Shown here: one piece after another, positions 31,900-42,044 of the stretch | Numbering within the stretch: the stretch's first letter is position 1 | How the letters are laid out: each line of letters opens with the position of its first letter | Notes under the pieces: generated by a model | Database searches by the model: none | What the model was told of the DNA's origin: nothing | Seen by the model: the letters and a program-made list of their open reading frames with translations, nothing else | From: Russula earlei | Taxonomy: Eukaryota; Basidiomycota; Agaricomycetes; Russulales; Russulaceae | DNA length: 64,000 bases | NCBI GenBank assembly: GCA_025769875.1 | Contig: JAGFNK010000200.1 | Location: 1-64,000 of the forward strand | Direction of reading: 5' to 3' | Program-made: the position numbers and the translations under genes

Positions 31900-33190
31900 C
31901 CTTGGAGGTGGTGGGGTTTGTATTTTTGGGGCATTCCCGGCTCAGGTGGCCTTTTTCTCTGCATCAGAAGCAATGCCCTTCTTTTGCCAATTGTTTCCTT
32001 TCTTCTTCAGTGAGCTTCTTAAAGTTGGACTTGGCAGCATCCACTTGCATTCGGTCGGGGTGATGGGACTTGTGTTCTGAGGGGGAGTGTGTAGTCTTTT
32101 TTCCTTTGAGTTTCTCCCTGATAGTGACAAATCATCGGTGTTGTCTCCTGGCTTCCTCCTTCCATTCCTGGAGGGTGGTAGGCCAGGTGTCCCTGGTCAA
32201 GATGGCACAGTAGAGTCCACTTTTGAGCCCATTCTTGAAACTTTCAATGTTGATTACGTCTGTCTCTAGCCATCCTGTTTTGGTCAGGAGTTGTTCGAAG
32301 GTGGAGATGTAGTCATCAAGGGAATCCTTCATTTCAAGTTTGACAAGAGCTGCTTGGGCATCTTCTTTCTCCACAGTGTTGGTGAATTTGAAAGTAAAAT
32401 CTGTGACGAAGTCGTTCCATAGAACTTCATCATTTCTGTTGACTGGGTTCTGGGTTCTAGTGATCTTTTCTCTGAGAGCAGTTACTTGTGAATTAAACCA
32501 GTCTTCTACCTTCTCTCCTTGAATGTAAGAAAGGGCCAAGACGACCCTTTTAGAGGGGTCAGTCATTACTGTTTTGTCATCATTGAGTCCCCAGTATAGG
32601 TTAAACTGCATGATAAAGTGTTTTGTTTTGTTTCTTTCGCCTGTGAAGACAGTGGGTGCTTTGCCACTGAGGGACCCATTGGCCCCTTGAGTGGCCTGTG
32701 GTGCTTGTGTGACAATTGGTTGTGTGGCAATTTGAGGGGCTGGGGCCACAGCTTGTGGGGCTTGTGCTGCCATGGTAGGTTCAGGGGGGTTCTCTGTTTC
32801 AGGGGGTGTGTGTGGTTCCTGGTTCTCAAGAAGTGTCTGAGATTTGATAGTGTTTCCTGGTTCAGGGGGTTTGGGGGGGTTGCCTACTGTAGAAGAGGCT
32901 TCTGAGTCTGATGGCAGTTTGTAAAGAGGGTCGTCTTCCCTCCAGTAGCCTAATCCAAGGCTGTTTCTGATGAGTTCAAGGTCCTGATGAGTGTAGAGCT
33001 GTCCTCTTCTGAGTTGTAGCTCAAACCAGCAATTGTTGATAAATTCAACAGGTAGTTCTTCATCATTTTCAGTGGTGACCTAGCAGAGGACGGTGTGGAA
33101 GCTGTCCCAGGTGGCAGTTCTGACAATGTGTTGGGGAAGGTCTGGGGAGGGTCTAGGTTGGACGTGGATCCAGCGGTTTGGTGGTAGTTC
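31900..33190 (-). pseudogene. gypsy gag of the minus-strand element, degenerate
   Basis: An N-terminal part (about 33190-32780, with TAG at 33080-33082) ends in a Pro/Gln/Ala-rich linker. It is followed by the capsid-like region APTVFTGERNKTKHFIMQFN, KRVVLALSYIQGEKVEDWF and LEMKDSLDDYISTFEQLLTK. That region matches the gag at 58663-60480 in layout. A TGA at 32132-32134 ends the ORF. Beyond it the frame continues to a CCHC zinc knuckle, CF-stop-CREKGHLSREC, whose third position is another TGA (31964-31966). The zinc knuckle binds genomic RNA in active elements. Confidence 0.85.
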
Positions 33191-33217
33191 AAGGTTGATC
33201 TCCAGAATGGAGTAAGG

Positions 33218-33227
33218 AAGCTTAGCT
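33218..33227 (-). promoter_or_regulatory. self-primer binding site of the minus-strand gypsy
   Basis: Directly after the LTR (sense strand) comes AGCTAAGCTT. Its complement AAGCTTAGCT lies in the LTR at 33559-33568, about 30 bases after a TATA-like TATTTAAG, where the transcript should start. This is the arrangement of Tf1-type self-priming, in which the 5' end of the RNA primes minus-strand DNA. Confidence 0.6.
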
Positions 33228-33819
33228 TGTATTACAGCATCACGGCTATTGGAGTGTTAGCTCAGGGTTCAGTGGGGCCAAGTCCCTGTGACTTGGTTCA
33301 AGGGTTCAGTGGGGGCTGGCTCAAAGAGACCGGATCAGAGGTTTTAGTGTCTCAAGGCTTAGTCAGACAATGACTCAGCCCACAGACAGAGTCGATATCC
33401 TGGTTTCACAGAAGAGGAGGATGATGAGAGAGAGGTAGAGGAAGAGGAACACAATGGTTCCTTGAGGTGTGCTCAGGTCAAGCAGAGTATAGGCCAGCAC
33501 AAGCAAGTTGTGATTGAGAGAGTATACAGGGCAAGGGATGCGACAGGAAATGGGACAAAGCTAAGCTTGGGACATTCCCCAGCTTTTACAGGCACTTAAA
33601 TACTGCATGTAGTGAGGCTGTACAGTACTATATGTGGAACAATAGATAAAACTGAGCCAATAGCAAAAAGGGATCAGACCATAGATGAAACATGACAGGT
33701 GAAACAACAAGGGACGATCAACATCAAGGGATGAAATGGTAACCAAGGGGACGAGGGTGAAAAGTAAAGAACAATAAGAAGTGGTTAGGGATGAACTGAA
33801 AGAGGGGTAAATCATAACA
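33228..33819 (-). mobile_element. 5' LTR (LTR-3) of the minus-strand gypsy
   Basis: In sense orientation it runs from TGTTATGATTTACCCC to GTAATACA, 592 bp, close to the 590 bp of the other gypsy LTR but with a different sequence. It ends exactly where the pogo-like reading frame (QKQRYCIK) breaks, marking the insertion point. No second LTR-3 copy is visible at the 3' side. Confidence 0.7.
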
Positions 33820-34270
33820 CTTGATGCAATATCGCTGCTTCTGGTCTTTCATGAATAGATACTTTTTTCCATTATTTTTATGGCCACCTCCCATCTGGAT
33901 TCCCTTCTTGTCCATATTCCATTGATGTTCTGGTGGTATCCTGTCATAAGTGTCCACCAGTTCCTGTATTTTTGCAAAGTAGTCATGGACTACTGTCCTA
34001 TTAAAGTTTTTTGTGCGCTTTGGATCCAACCCACTTGCTTTCAAGAAAGTCAGACTGGAGTTGTGTTTAATGAACTGATAATGCCAGTTTATTCCAGGGT
34101 AATGGCTAGATAGGTCCAGAGCATGAGCCCACAGTGCTGATCCAAAGGCATCGCCTCTGCAGACAGCTGGTCACACCAATCTAGCAATGCCTTTTCCTGG
34201 GCCAGCTTGAGAAGCTGGCCATCCTGTGACCTTCCTGACATGACTTATGTTTCCCAGAAGCTCTATCTTG
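33820..34270 (-). pseudogene. pogo/Fot1-like DDE transposase, N-terminal fragment
   Basis: On the minus strand: LLKLAQEKALLDWCDQLSAE (CENP-B-type helix-turn-helix region), GINWHYQFIKHNSSLTFLKA, GLDPKRTKNFNRTVVHDYFA, then PPEHQWNMDKKGIQMGGGHK with the first catalytic Asp (NMD), and KKYLFMKDQKQRYCIK. The frame stops at the gypsy LTR boundary, so the catalytic core is missing. A frame change separates the helix-turn-helix part from the rest. Related proteins act in cut-and-paste transposition. Confidence 0.8.
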
Positions 34271-34778
34271 TAGCGTCTGGCATGAAACCTTGGAAAGCAT
34301 AAGATTTTGACTTATTGGCCATGTATGGAATGCACTGACATCATGGGCCAGTGCTGTGTGAGTAAATGATCAATAGATCCCATTGCAGTAGTCACCCAAT
34401 GCAGCCTGTAGCCACTGCTCATACGTATGGTCTTGTGCTGGCCAACTGGACCACCTGTAACATGGCATTGAGAGAGTACCCAGATCCTCGGAGGCCTCCA
34501 AGTCAGCGTACTGTCAGTGATGTGATCACCCAGCTGGAATCAAACTCCGCCCTTTGCCATGACAGCGGTGTGATGCAGGTGTGATGCAGGTGTGACCCCC
34601 AGGCCAAAACATTACTCGAGAACCACTCAATGGACTGCAATTTTTCTTTGCTAGAATGACATTAATGGTACTCAATAGTATAACTACAAAGTTTTGAATA
34701 GAGTTGTTTGAGCAGATACAGGGAAAAATGAAATCACCAAGATGGTAGTGAACTGCTGAGTTCCCAGTGGCATACAGT
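34271..34778. other. no gene recognised
   Basis: Intergenic DNA between the pogo-like fragment and the long palindrome. A short ORF at 34366-34584 has no recognisable content. A tandem word GTGTGATGCAG occurs near 34568-34590. Confidence 0.35.
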
Positions 34779-35048
34779 ATTTCAAGTGCTGAGTAGGCTC
34801 TGTTGTGGCCACAAATTATATTACATAAGTAATGACTTTAGTTGAGCATGAAAAATGTGACAAAAAAGGTTAAATAAGGACAGTCTACTCATTCTGGCAC
34901 AACATTTACCCTAGCCTGGCTAAAAGTTGTGCCAGAATGAGTAGACTGTCCTTATTTAACCTTTTGTCACATTCTTCATGCTCAACTAAAGTCATTACTT
35001 ATGTAATATAATTTGTGGCTGCGACAGAGCCTACTCAGCACTTGAAAT
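34779..35048. repeat. near-perfect 270-bp palindrome (foldback MITE)
   Basis: Left arm 34779-34903 and right arm 34926-35048 are inverted copies with very few differences, separated by a 22-base loop (ATTTACCCTAGCCTGGCTAA...). Outer ends are ATTTCAAGTGCTGAG and CTCAGCACTTGAAAT. There is no coding capacity. No clear target duplication flanks it. Transcripts would form a long hairpin RNA. Confidence 0.85.
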
Positions 35049-35279
35049 ATTTTACTTTTATTGTCCACTGAGTTGACTATAAGCACAGTTGACTTATCCC
35101 TTCCTGCCCATTGTGAATGCTCTTGTTGAGGATGGCAATGTTGGCTCAGGAGCCAAGGAGCAAGGTAGATTCCAGGAATAGGCAGAGTGGCAGACAACTC
35201 TCCAAATTGAGCAACCATATCCAAATCTGGCACTTCAGAACCAGAACTCCAAATTGGGCACTTCAAAATGGCTCGAAAC

Positions 35280-35889
35280 TATGGCAACAGGGACCGGCCA
35301 GCTTGTTATGCTGGCCTGTCCCTGTTTCTGACACGAAGACAGCACACATTTGTAAGCGTCTGAGTGAGAAAAGTGATCAAGGACCCCAGAGACACTATTT
35401 TTTTTCACTGTTGTACCAATTCTTGAAGCGGAAATCATATCATGGTTATATCAACACTCAGGTGTGAAACCCATTTCAAAGAGAACCCAGCACAATGCAT
35501 GAACAGAAACAACAAATGTACTGAGACCAACATGACCATTTTATTAAAAATTTAAAATAAATGTACTCTTGCAGAGGACTGGAACGAGGACGCGAGGTGA
35601 GTGACAAGGCAGCGATCAGGGATTGCTCGCGAGGAAAAGCCATGAGATGTTTGGGCTGCGAGCTCTCGCATATGGCTGTGGAAGTAGGTGGCGATCAGGG
35701 ATCACGTGCAAGGAAAAGCCATGAGATGTTTGGGCTGCGAGCTCTCGCATACGGCTGTGGAAGTAGGTGGCGATCAAGGAGTGGCAAGGTGGCAAGGTAG
35801 GACGAACAATGAACAAGAAAGAGGAAACATACTATGAAAGAAAGCGGACGACGCAACACAATGACACCTGCATGCGCGTGATTCCGTGG
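35280..35889. repeat. left terminal inverted repeat of the cargo element
   Basis: Inverse of 38091-38623. It contains an extra tandem copy of about 75 bp (GCCATGAGATGTTTGGGCTG recurs at about 35640 and 35718), which explains its greater length. The inner end is CGTGATTCCGTGG. Confidence 0.8.
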
Positions 35890-36023
35890 CCAGCTGGATG
35901 ACACACCTTAGGCTTACAGTACATCAAGGTCTGGGCAACAGAGATGCTTTGGGTCGTCACTCAGCGGCCGATTGCGAAGCACAGCTTCGCTGAGTTGCTT
36001 TTCCCACCCGCTCCCCTCGAAAG

Positions 36024-36510
36024 ATGGCACAATCTCCTTCGGTGACTTTTGTCGCGAGCCTGAATCTCTGTCGGGCGCGCGAGCGCTACTTGTGCCGAAT
36101 TCCTTGATTGTGCAGCTTGTGCTCAACGCCACGAAACTTCAGCCATGTCGTCCAGGTTTCTTCGAAGCCCGCAGTGCGACCATCGAATCCGACCGCATCC
36201 TGACAGGCGGCGAGAATTTCTGTGAGTTGTGGTTAGGCTTTGCGGAGAAGGGCCTGGGAGTGGATGCCGAAGTCGTGAACTGTACCCCGTGAGGAGGTAT
36301 CCAACACGAACGTGAGTTGCCTGCCAGCCTGGACCATCCATTACGTGACGCCCGAGTTACGTTTTACATTTTCTTTTTTTGCAGGGTTTCAATGTCCCAG
36401 ACATATGCCAGCTGGAGAAGGTCGAGCCATACCCAGAACCTGAGCCAGGCAAGCCTGACGAGGATGAACCGGAGGACAACATGCTTCGGGCTTTCACCTA
36501 CATAATTTAG
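36024..36510 (+). pseudogene. M36 fungalysin metallopeptidase, C-terminal fragment
   Basis: The frame reads LIVQLVLNATKLQPCRPGFF, EARSATIESDRILTGGENFC and ELWLGFAEKGLGVDAEVV, the conserved C-terminal end of fungalysins (LQPC.P.F..AR.AI..AD..LTGGEN.C..W..FA.RGLG). After an intron (36312-36384) comes GFNVPDICQLEKVEPYPEPE and a Pro/Asp/Glu-rich tail to a stop at 36510. Fungalysins are secreted zinc peptidases. The HEXXH zinc site lies in the missing N-terminal part. A TGA at 36290-36292 (NCTP-stop-GGI, where family members usually have Trp) makes even this fragment non-functional. Confidence 0.8.
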
Positions 36511-37206
36511 AAAGCAATCTTTACAGACCTCACCCTCTTTTCAGGCCCACTCGTTGGAGTACAGATGGAGGAAGAGTGGGAGTTTTCATCCTCCGTAGTT
36601 ATGTTCCTGTTTCTTGGGAATCATAATTGCTGTAATCAAGTGAACGAAGCGAAGGCAGATAATGCTTGATGCCGACGATACCAAGCCATGCCTGCACGCA
36701 ATATGGAGGGATCGACTGTACAGACGCACATGGCTCTCAGGCTCTCAGGCTCTCTCTCTCAGTTCGGTTTGGAGCGGCTAGCCACTTTTAGTGGACGTGC
36801 AGCCGCTTAGTGCGCGGCCACTATACTACCCGCCGGAACGCGAGCCGCACGACCGAGAGCACGACCAAGCCCCCTTGGATCCTGCGGTGGCCGTGAGTCC
36901 CACCTCTACCTACCACCACGGCCCTCTACAACGGCATCTCCAAACGTGCCGACTCACCAGTCCAATACACAACACATCCACCACTCCGTCTCCCAACACC
37001 CAACGTAAATACCCCACGCTCATCTCGACACGTGTGCAAGTGTACGGCGACCACAAACTGTACAAGCCCCACGAAATCGCCACCAACCCATGTCTGACTG
37101 ACTGATGACAGCCGGCCACTCGCATGGCACACGACTACACGACACGCAAATGCACGCGATCCCACGACGCCACAAGCACGCTCACACTCGCAGGCGCAGT
37201 CGCAAG
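36511..37206. other. no gene recognised inside the cargo element
   Basis: An ORF at 36791-37105 is Pro/His/Thr-rich with no recognisable domain. The stretch may hold the promoter and first exon of the Rab gene. Confidence 0.35.
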
Positions 37207-38095
37207 AGCTCATCAACGTCACGCTGCTCCTCATCGGAAACTCGTCCGTGGGGAAGAGCAGCCTAAAGCTCTGTTTCTCCGATAAGCAGTGGCTGCCTGA
37301 GGACGAGGCCAGCGCGACGATTGGCTGTCGAATTTCGGGTGGGGTGGCACACGCCTTTTCCCGCCTCCTCTCCCCACCCCTCCCCCCCCCCCCCCTTCTG
37401 TCAGTCCCATTCTCTTTCGCTTACTCGACGATGACGTCGTTTTCGCTGTTGTTGCTGTTTCGCTCCCACGGGTCGATGTGGCACTCCGCTTGCGATTAGG
37501 CGCATAAAAGGAGGTCCATGGGTGAAGGGTCAAGAGGAGTATATGGGTGCATGCGCGCCTGTGTGTAAGGAAGGAGAGAGACGCTGAATGTCGCAGGACG
37601 TGCTGCAGGATACTGTGGGCCAAGAACACTTCTGCACTATCACGGCGTTGTACTACTGCGCCGCGCAAGGCGTCATCCTCGGTACGGATCCTCCTCTGTG
37701 TTCTCGTCTCATCTCCTCTCGCGTGCGCGCTCACATCATATTATATACATCAGTGTACGATGTGTCGAGTCGCGAGGTGTTTGAGGCGCTCCCACTCTGG
37801 CCGGAGGAGATCAAGAACTACGTCCCGCCGGAAGTCATCAAGGTCGTCATCAGTAACAAGCTGGACTAGGTAAATACAATTGAACAACAAAACATCTCCA
37901 TCCAATCCCAACGTCACTACCCCAAACATCCTTCTCTGCCAACAAGAATACTCCAGACAGGTCCCCACAGTGGGAGGCACGGGGTTCGCGGCGCGCTCGG
38001 GATGCCTCTTCGTCGAGGCGTCCGCCAAGACGGCCATGGGCATGATGGAGGCGTTCAGCGAGGTCGTCGCGTGCATCATCGACACGCTGACCACG
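37207..38095 (+). pseudogene. Rab18-like small GTPase, exon-deleted and nonsense-mutated
   Basis: The first recognisable exon encodes ELINVTLLLIGNSSVGKSSL with the P-loop GNSSVGKS, then DKQWLPEDEASATIG. A later exon (37594-37680) gives DTVGQEHFCTITALYYCAAQ with GVIL, the switch II region (DTAGQE in the family, here DTVGQE). Then come VYDVSSREVFEALPLWPEEI and NKLD (guanine-binding N-K-x-D), stop TAG at 37867-37869 right at the exon end, then CLFVEASAKTAMGMMEAF (EASAKT). The region between switch I and DTAGQ (beta2-beta3) is missing, and the 3' end, with the C-terminal prenylation Cys, is replaced by the inverted repeat. Active Rabs control membrane traffic; this copy cannot. Confidence 0.85.
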
Positions 38096-38623
38096 GAATC
38101 ACGTGCATGCAGGTGTCATTGTGTCGCGGCGTCGTCCGCTTTCTTTCGTAGTATGCTTCCTCTTTCTTGTTCATTGTTCGTCCTACCTTTCCACCTTGCC
38201 ACTCCTTGATCGCCACCTGCTTCCACAGCCGTACGCGAGAGCTCGAAGCCCACACATCTCGTGGCTTTTCCTCGCACGCGATCCCTGATCGCTGCCTTGT
38301 CACTCGCCTCGCGTCCTCGTTCCAGTCCTCTGCAAAAGTACATTTATTTTAAAATTATAATAAATGGTCATGTTGGTCTCAGTGCATTTGTTGTTTCTGT
38401 TCACGCATTGTGCTGGTTTCTCTTTGGCATGGGTTTGACACCTGAGTGTTGATATAACCATGATGTGATTTCCGCTTCAAGAATTGGTACAACAGTGAAA
38501 AAAAATAGTGTCTCTGGGGTCATTGATCACTTTTCTCACTCAGACGCTTACAAATGTGTGCTGTCTTCGCGTCAGAAACAGGGACAGGCCAGCATAACAA
38601 GCTGGCCGGTCCCTGTTGCCATA
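38091..38623. repeat. right terminal inverted repeat of the cargo element
   Basis: It starts CCACGGAATCACG directly after the last Rab codons (IIDTLT) and ends GGTCCCTGTTGCCATA. It is an inverted match to 35280-35889 apart from the extra tandem copy there. Confidence 0.8.
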
Positions 38624-38629
38624 CGAAAC

Positions 38630-39042
38630 GGCTCGCACTGTTTTGAGCGGTTTCGAGCTGCGAGCCGTTGAACGGCTTACCTCGGCTCAGGAACGTCTCC
38701 GGCTCGGCTCGAAACCGTTTCGTATATAGGGAAACGACTGACACCCACACTTTAAGGCACTGGACAGGCAGGGTCTTGTTCAAACCTTCCGCCGCAACAT
38801 CTCCTCATACAGACTCCATCTGATAGCCTTAAACCTTGAACATAAAGACTGTCCTACGTAGATACCTACGATAGTCAATAATCTCCCACAATTGATGAGT
38901 GAGTAATTGAGACGGATATGGAACGGTGTGTGGCACGGGATGGCGCTGCACACCAAAACGGCAGCGCTCGCCTCATTTCTCCTAATCAGGTCTAGCACCC
39001 CTTAATCACCGATTCACAACCTCTTTCATTGCGTACCATCCA
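38630..39042. other. no gene recognised; GGCTCG-rich inverted words
   Basis: CGAAACGGCTCGCACTG near 38624 and GGCTCGGCTCGAAACCGTTTCG near 38700 are partly inverted copies. The rest is intergenic up to the 3' end of the kinase gene. Confidence 0.4.
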
Positions 39043-41458
39043 TCAATCAATCTCGATTTCATCCGTGTCCTGTAGTAAGCACAACAATAAGAACAGACAG
39101 AAATTCATAGATCCACGTACACAACCCACCGGGATAACACGGGATTGTGCATCCAACGACTGCACATCGCTAACTGACAAGGCGTGAGAATCCTGCGTCT
39201 CCTGCACTTTACGGAAGGTTTTATCAACCCGACAGTGCATGAATTCTTTGCCACGATTGTCGATGATGAAGTTGAGTATTAAGCGCTGAAACGCTTCGGT
39301 AATGTAATATAGGTCCTTTCGAGGATCTGTCGCAGCAAGCCAATGGCTGTCAATAACAAGGACGGCAGCGAGATCTCTAATCAAAGGTTCCAAGGGATTG
39401 TAGAGCGAATGGATGAGGTTGTCCGGTAAGGGTTCTGGGAGCGCAATGCGACGGATGAGGTCGTTTCTGGTCTTGTGGTTTCCGATCAGTTGACTCCAGG
39501 GTGCCGTGCCAATCATTTCCTTGTGACCATTCTCAGGCTGCACGACCATAGCCCAGTAAAGAAGGAGCCAAAAGACGGACTCCGCATCGTGGTTGAGCTC
39601 GTGCCTGAACTCATCGCGTGATTTTTTAACTTTTTTATCATCAATGCATCTGAGATCTGGATCGAAGTGTTGTTTTTCAATTAAGCTCGAGAATTCCTTG
39701 ACTCGATCCGGGTGGGCCGTAGCATAGGGAGAACAACTCTGGGGAATCCCAGGAACTCGGGTGTAAGTGGGTGGCACAGGTGCGCCCCATTCAACAGCCC
39801 GAGCAATAAAAATAGGTGTTCCCTGGTTATAATGAGTAGGGCACCTAACGGATAGGATCACGACGCAACTCACCGTTCGGTCAATTCGCGTCTTGTCACC
39901 ATTCTCAGGTCCTAAGTGCTCCGCAAGGTCGAAGTCAACAAGGAGCATTGATGTTTTCGAGGGATCGTTGCTACATCAAATCTTTGTTATCAACTATCCT
40001 ATTTCTTCGATATACACATACCTCTCGCCTAGGAGATACTTGGCAAAGCAGAGGTCTTGAGGAAGAGGCACGGTCTTTGGCGGCGAAGAGCGATCCGACG
40101 AATTCTCGACATACAGCACGTTTCCTGAGCTGATATCGCGATGAAGGACCTCGCGGTGGAGCCGCAAATACCGCAATACTGGCAAAAATGTCAGCAGATC
40201 GCGTCGCAACAGAGATTTAAAGACCTTCTAGAACGTCGAACAACGTCTCCAACACTTGAGACAGTGTAGGGATACTCGTGAAAGGGGATCCACTCTCTCC
40301 AAGACCCAAGCGGTGCTTCCACCTTACTTTCGACAGAGGTTCCCCAATTGGTATTGTTTCACCATATGTGGCTACCACCACGCCAGGCACCTGCGTCGGT
40401 TTATGAACATGCTCTTGGAGAATTTTTAGTTCTTCAAAACGTCTTCCAACTCGGCAAAGCTGGTCTTTGAGTATGCTAAGATTCTTGTCTCCAAGTTTGA
40501 AGCGTGGATGGGAGAGAACATGTGTACGAGTTGCGAATGGATTTCTGGCACATATGGGATAAAAACCGGACACTGCTCTTTTTTCCCTTTCCGAGATGCG
40601 TATGTTTATCGTATACTTGGCCGTGGTTTCTTTATCGAACTCGATGTTGATATACGATGAATCTGCGAAGTGGCCAGGCTGGTAGAGGCGATATATGAAC
40701 GCACATAATAACTGGTCGAAGCGTTCGTGATCCCATTGGACATGGAATTCCCGTATACCTTCCCCGCCAATCCCAAAAAAGAATGTGAGGCCCTTTTCGG
40801 ACGAAAGCAGGCCTTGGGCGACGTAGAGGTCGGGTCTAGCTAAAAGCAGGTAGTGGAGATATGAAATCGCCTGTCCCCTCTGGATGTTTGGGGGCTTTCC
40901 CCTAGATGCCGTCTCCCCGGCAAGTTGAATAAACGGCCAGCGCACGACATCATCCTTCCAGTTGTTCTGAAAGGCAGCCGTGATGTCGGGCTTGCACTTT
41001 GTGTCCGTAACGTGTCCAGGTGGTGATTTGTTTCCCGTGTCCCGGAACTCAAGGGTATTGCCCTGTGAAAAATCTAAAGTGGAAATCATATGTCGGCAAG
41101 AAAGCCAAGTAAGTACAGAAACAGGTAGGCGCTCACACTCGTCCTTTATCATTTGGGCCGCCGTATTAGCCAATTCAAGAAAAGATTCCTGTTTTCTCAA
41201 GTTTTCGCCAAGAACAATTTCGGGGAGTTGGTCTTTTAATTTCAAAAAGTCGAGGAACCCTGACTCGTCAAAAGGTCTCAGCATAAAGCGCTCATCGTGA
41301 CCAAATTTCTGGTATTGCTCGCGGTTTTCGGGAAGAAAATACTTGTACACTTTGCCGACCGGAGACGACTTGGTAGGTTTGACGGGAGGGACCTGGCCAC
41401 GAGGAGGTGTATGTGGGCCTGAATGGCCGGAATCAGGAGAAGTCGCAAATGACATCAA
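39043..41458 (-). CDS. FunK1-type fungal protein kinase
   Basis: Five minus-strand exons (41458-40225, 40178-40022, 39970-39874, 39822-39121, 39069-39043) give an open frame of 738 residues, all with GT..AG introns. Conserved FunK1 features are PFIQLAGETASRGKPPNIQR in the N-lobe region, HREVLHRDISSGNVLYVENS (catalytic loop HRD), MLLVDFDLAEHLGPENG (DFD in place of DFG), GTPIFIARAVEWGA (activation segment) and the DEFRHELNHDAESVFWLLLY motif typical of the family. FunK1 kinases are an expanded Agaricomycete family; substrates and pathway are unknown. The last intron (39070-39120) would otherwise encode a hydrophobic LFLLLCLL stretch, so splicing there matters. The start MMSFATSPDSG is the first ATG. 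It looks fully intact. Confidence 0.9.
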
Positions 41459-42040
41459 TGCAGAGCGAATGAAAGGAGTAAAATGTCACTTGTCACATGT
41501 CACACTCAACTTGTTTACGTTGCCACTACACACAGTTTGCGACGTCCGCCACCGCCACCGCCACCGCCACAATTTGCCTGCTTGGATCAGCTCTGACCCC
41601 TCTCCCCCCACTATGACATTTCCATATATAGTAACTTACAAAGATGTGGTCATGTGACAAATGTGGGCCGATAGTGAGGACCTGCTGAAAAAAAATAGTC
41701 CGGTCCATTGCCATTGGACCGAAAATGGACCGCGGATCGAACCGGACCGGACCGATGGCAACCGAACTGTAGCTGTGTCAGCGGTATCCGCGGTGCGTTT
41801 GTTTCGTTTACACACGCTCTCTCATCCTCTCCTCCCTCTCTTTCCCACTAAACCTCTCTCCATGGCCAACATGACTACCTCCCTGGACAAGCCTCCACCT
41901 TATTACCCATAGCAAGCCACATTCCTGACTCAGCTGGAATGGATTTGCACGTGCGGTATTTCGTTTTCGTTTCTGTGGCTACTTTGTTTTAATTTTTACA
42001 CCACCACTCAGTATGTCAGTTGTCTCCCATTCGCTTACCC
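41459..42040. repeat. intergenic DNA with a (GCCACC)n microsatellite and GGTCCGGTC words
   Basis: CCGCCACCGCCACCGCCACC occurs at about 41546-41570. GGACC/GGTCC-rich alternating words at 41698-41760 (GTCCGGTCC, GAACCGGACCGGACCGATGG) resemble those at 43378-43470. No gene is recognised, though a short ORF (MANMTTSLDKPPPYYP) begins near 41863. Confidence 0.4.
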
Positions 42041-42044
42041 ACGT

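Larger units (their letters stand above)
35280..38623. mobile_element. inverted-repeat element carrying fungalysin and Rab gene remnants
   Basis: The outer ends are TATGGCAACAGGGACCGGCC and its inverse. CGAAAC lies directly outside both (35274-35279 and 38624-38629), consistent with a 6-bp target duplication. Terminal inverted repeats run 35280-35889 and 38091-38623. Between them lie a fungalysin C-terminal fragment (36024-36510) and a Rab18-like GTPase (37207-38095). No transposase is recognisable, so the element is probably non-autonomous. The superfamily is not determined. Confidence 0.65.

Noticed and set aside
37381..37396. Run of Cs as a possible structural element
   Set aside because: A simple homopolymer within an intron-like stretch; likely slippage and assembly-prone.
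37231..37734. Minus-strand ORF of 167 codons
   Set aside because: It is antisense to the Rab exons and a C-rich intron; composition is biased and no domain is visible.
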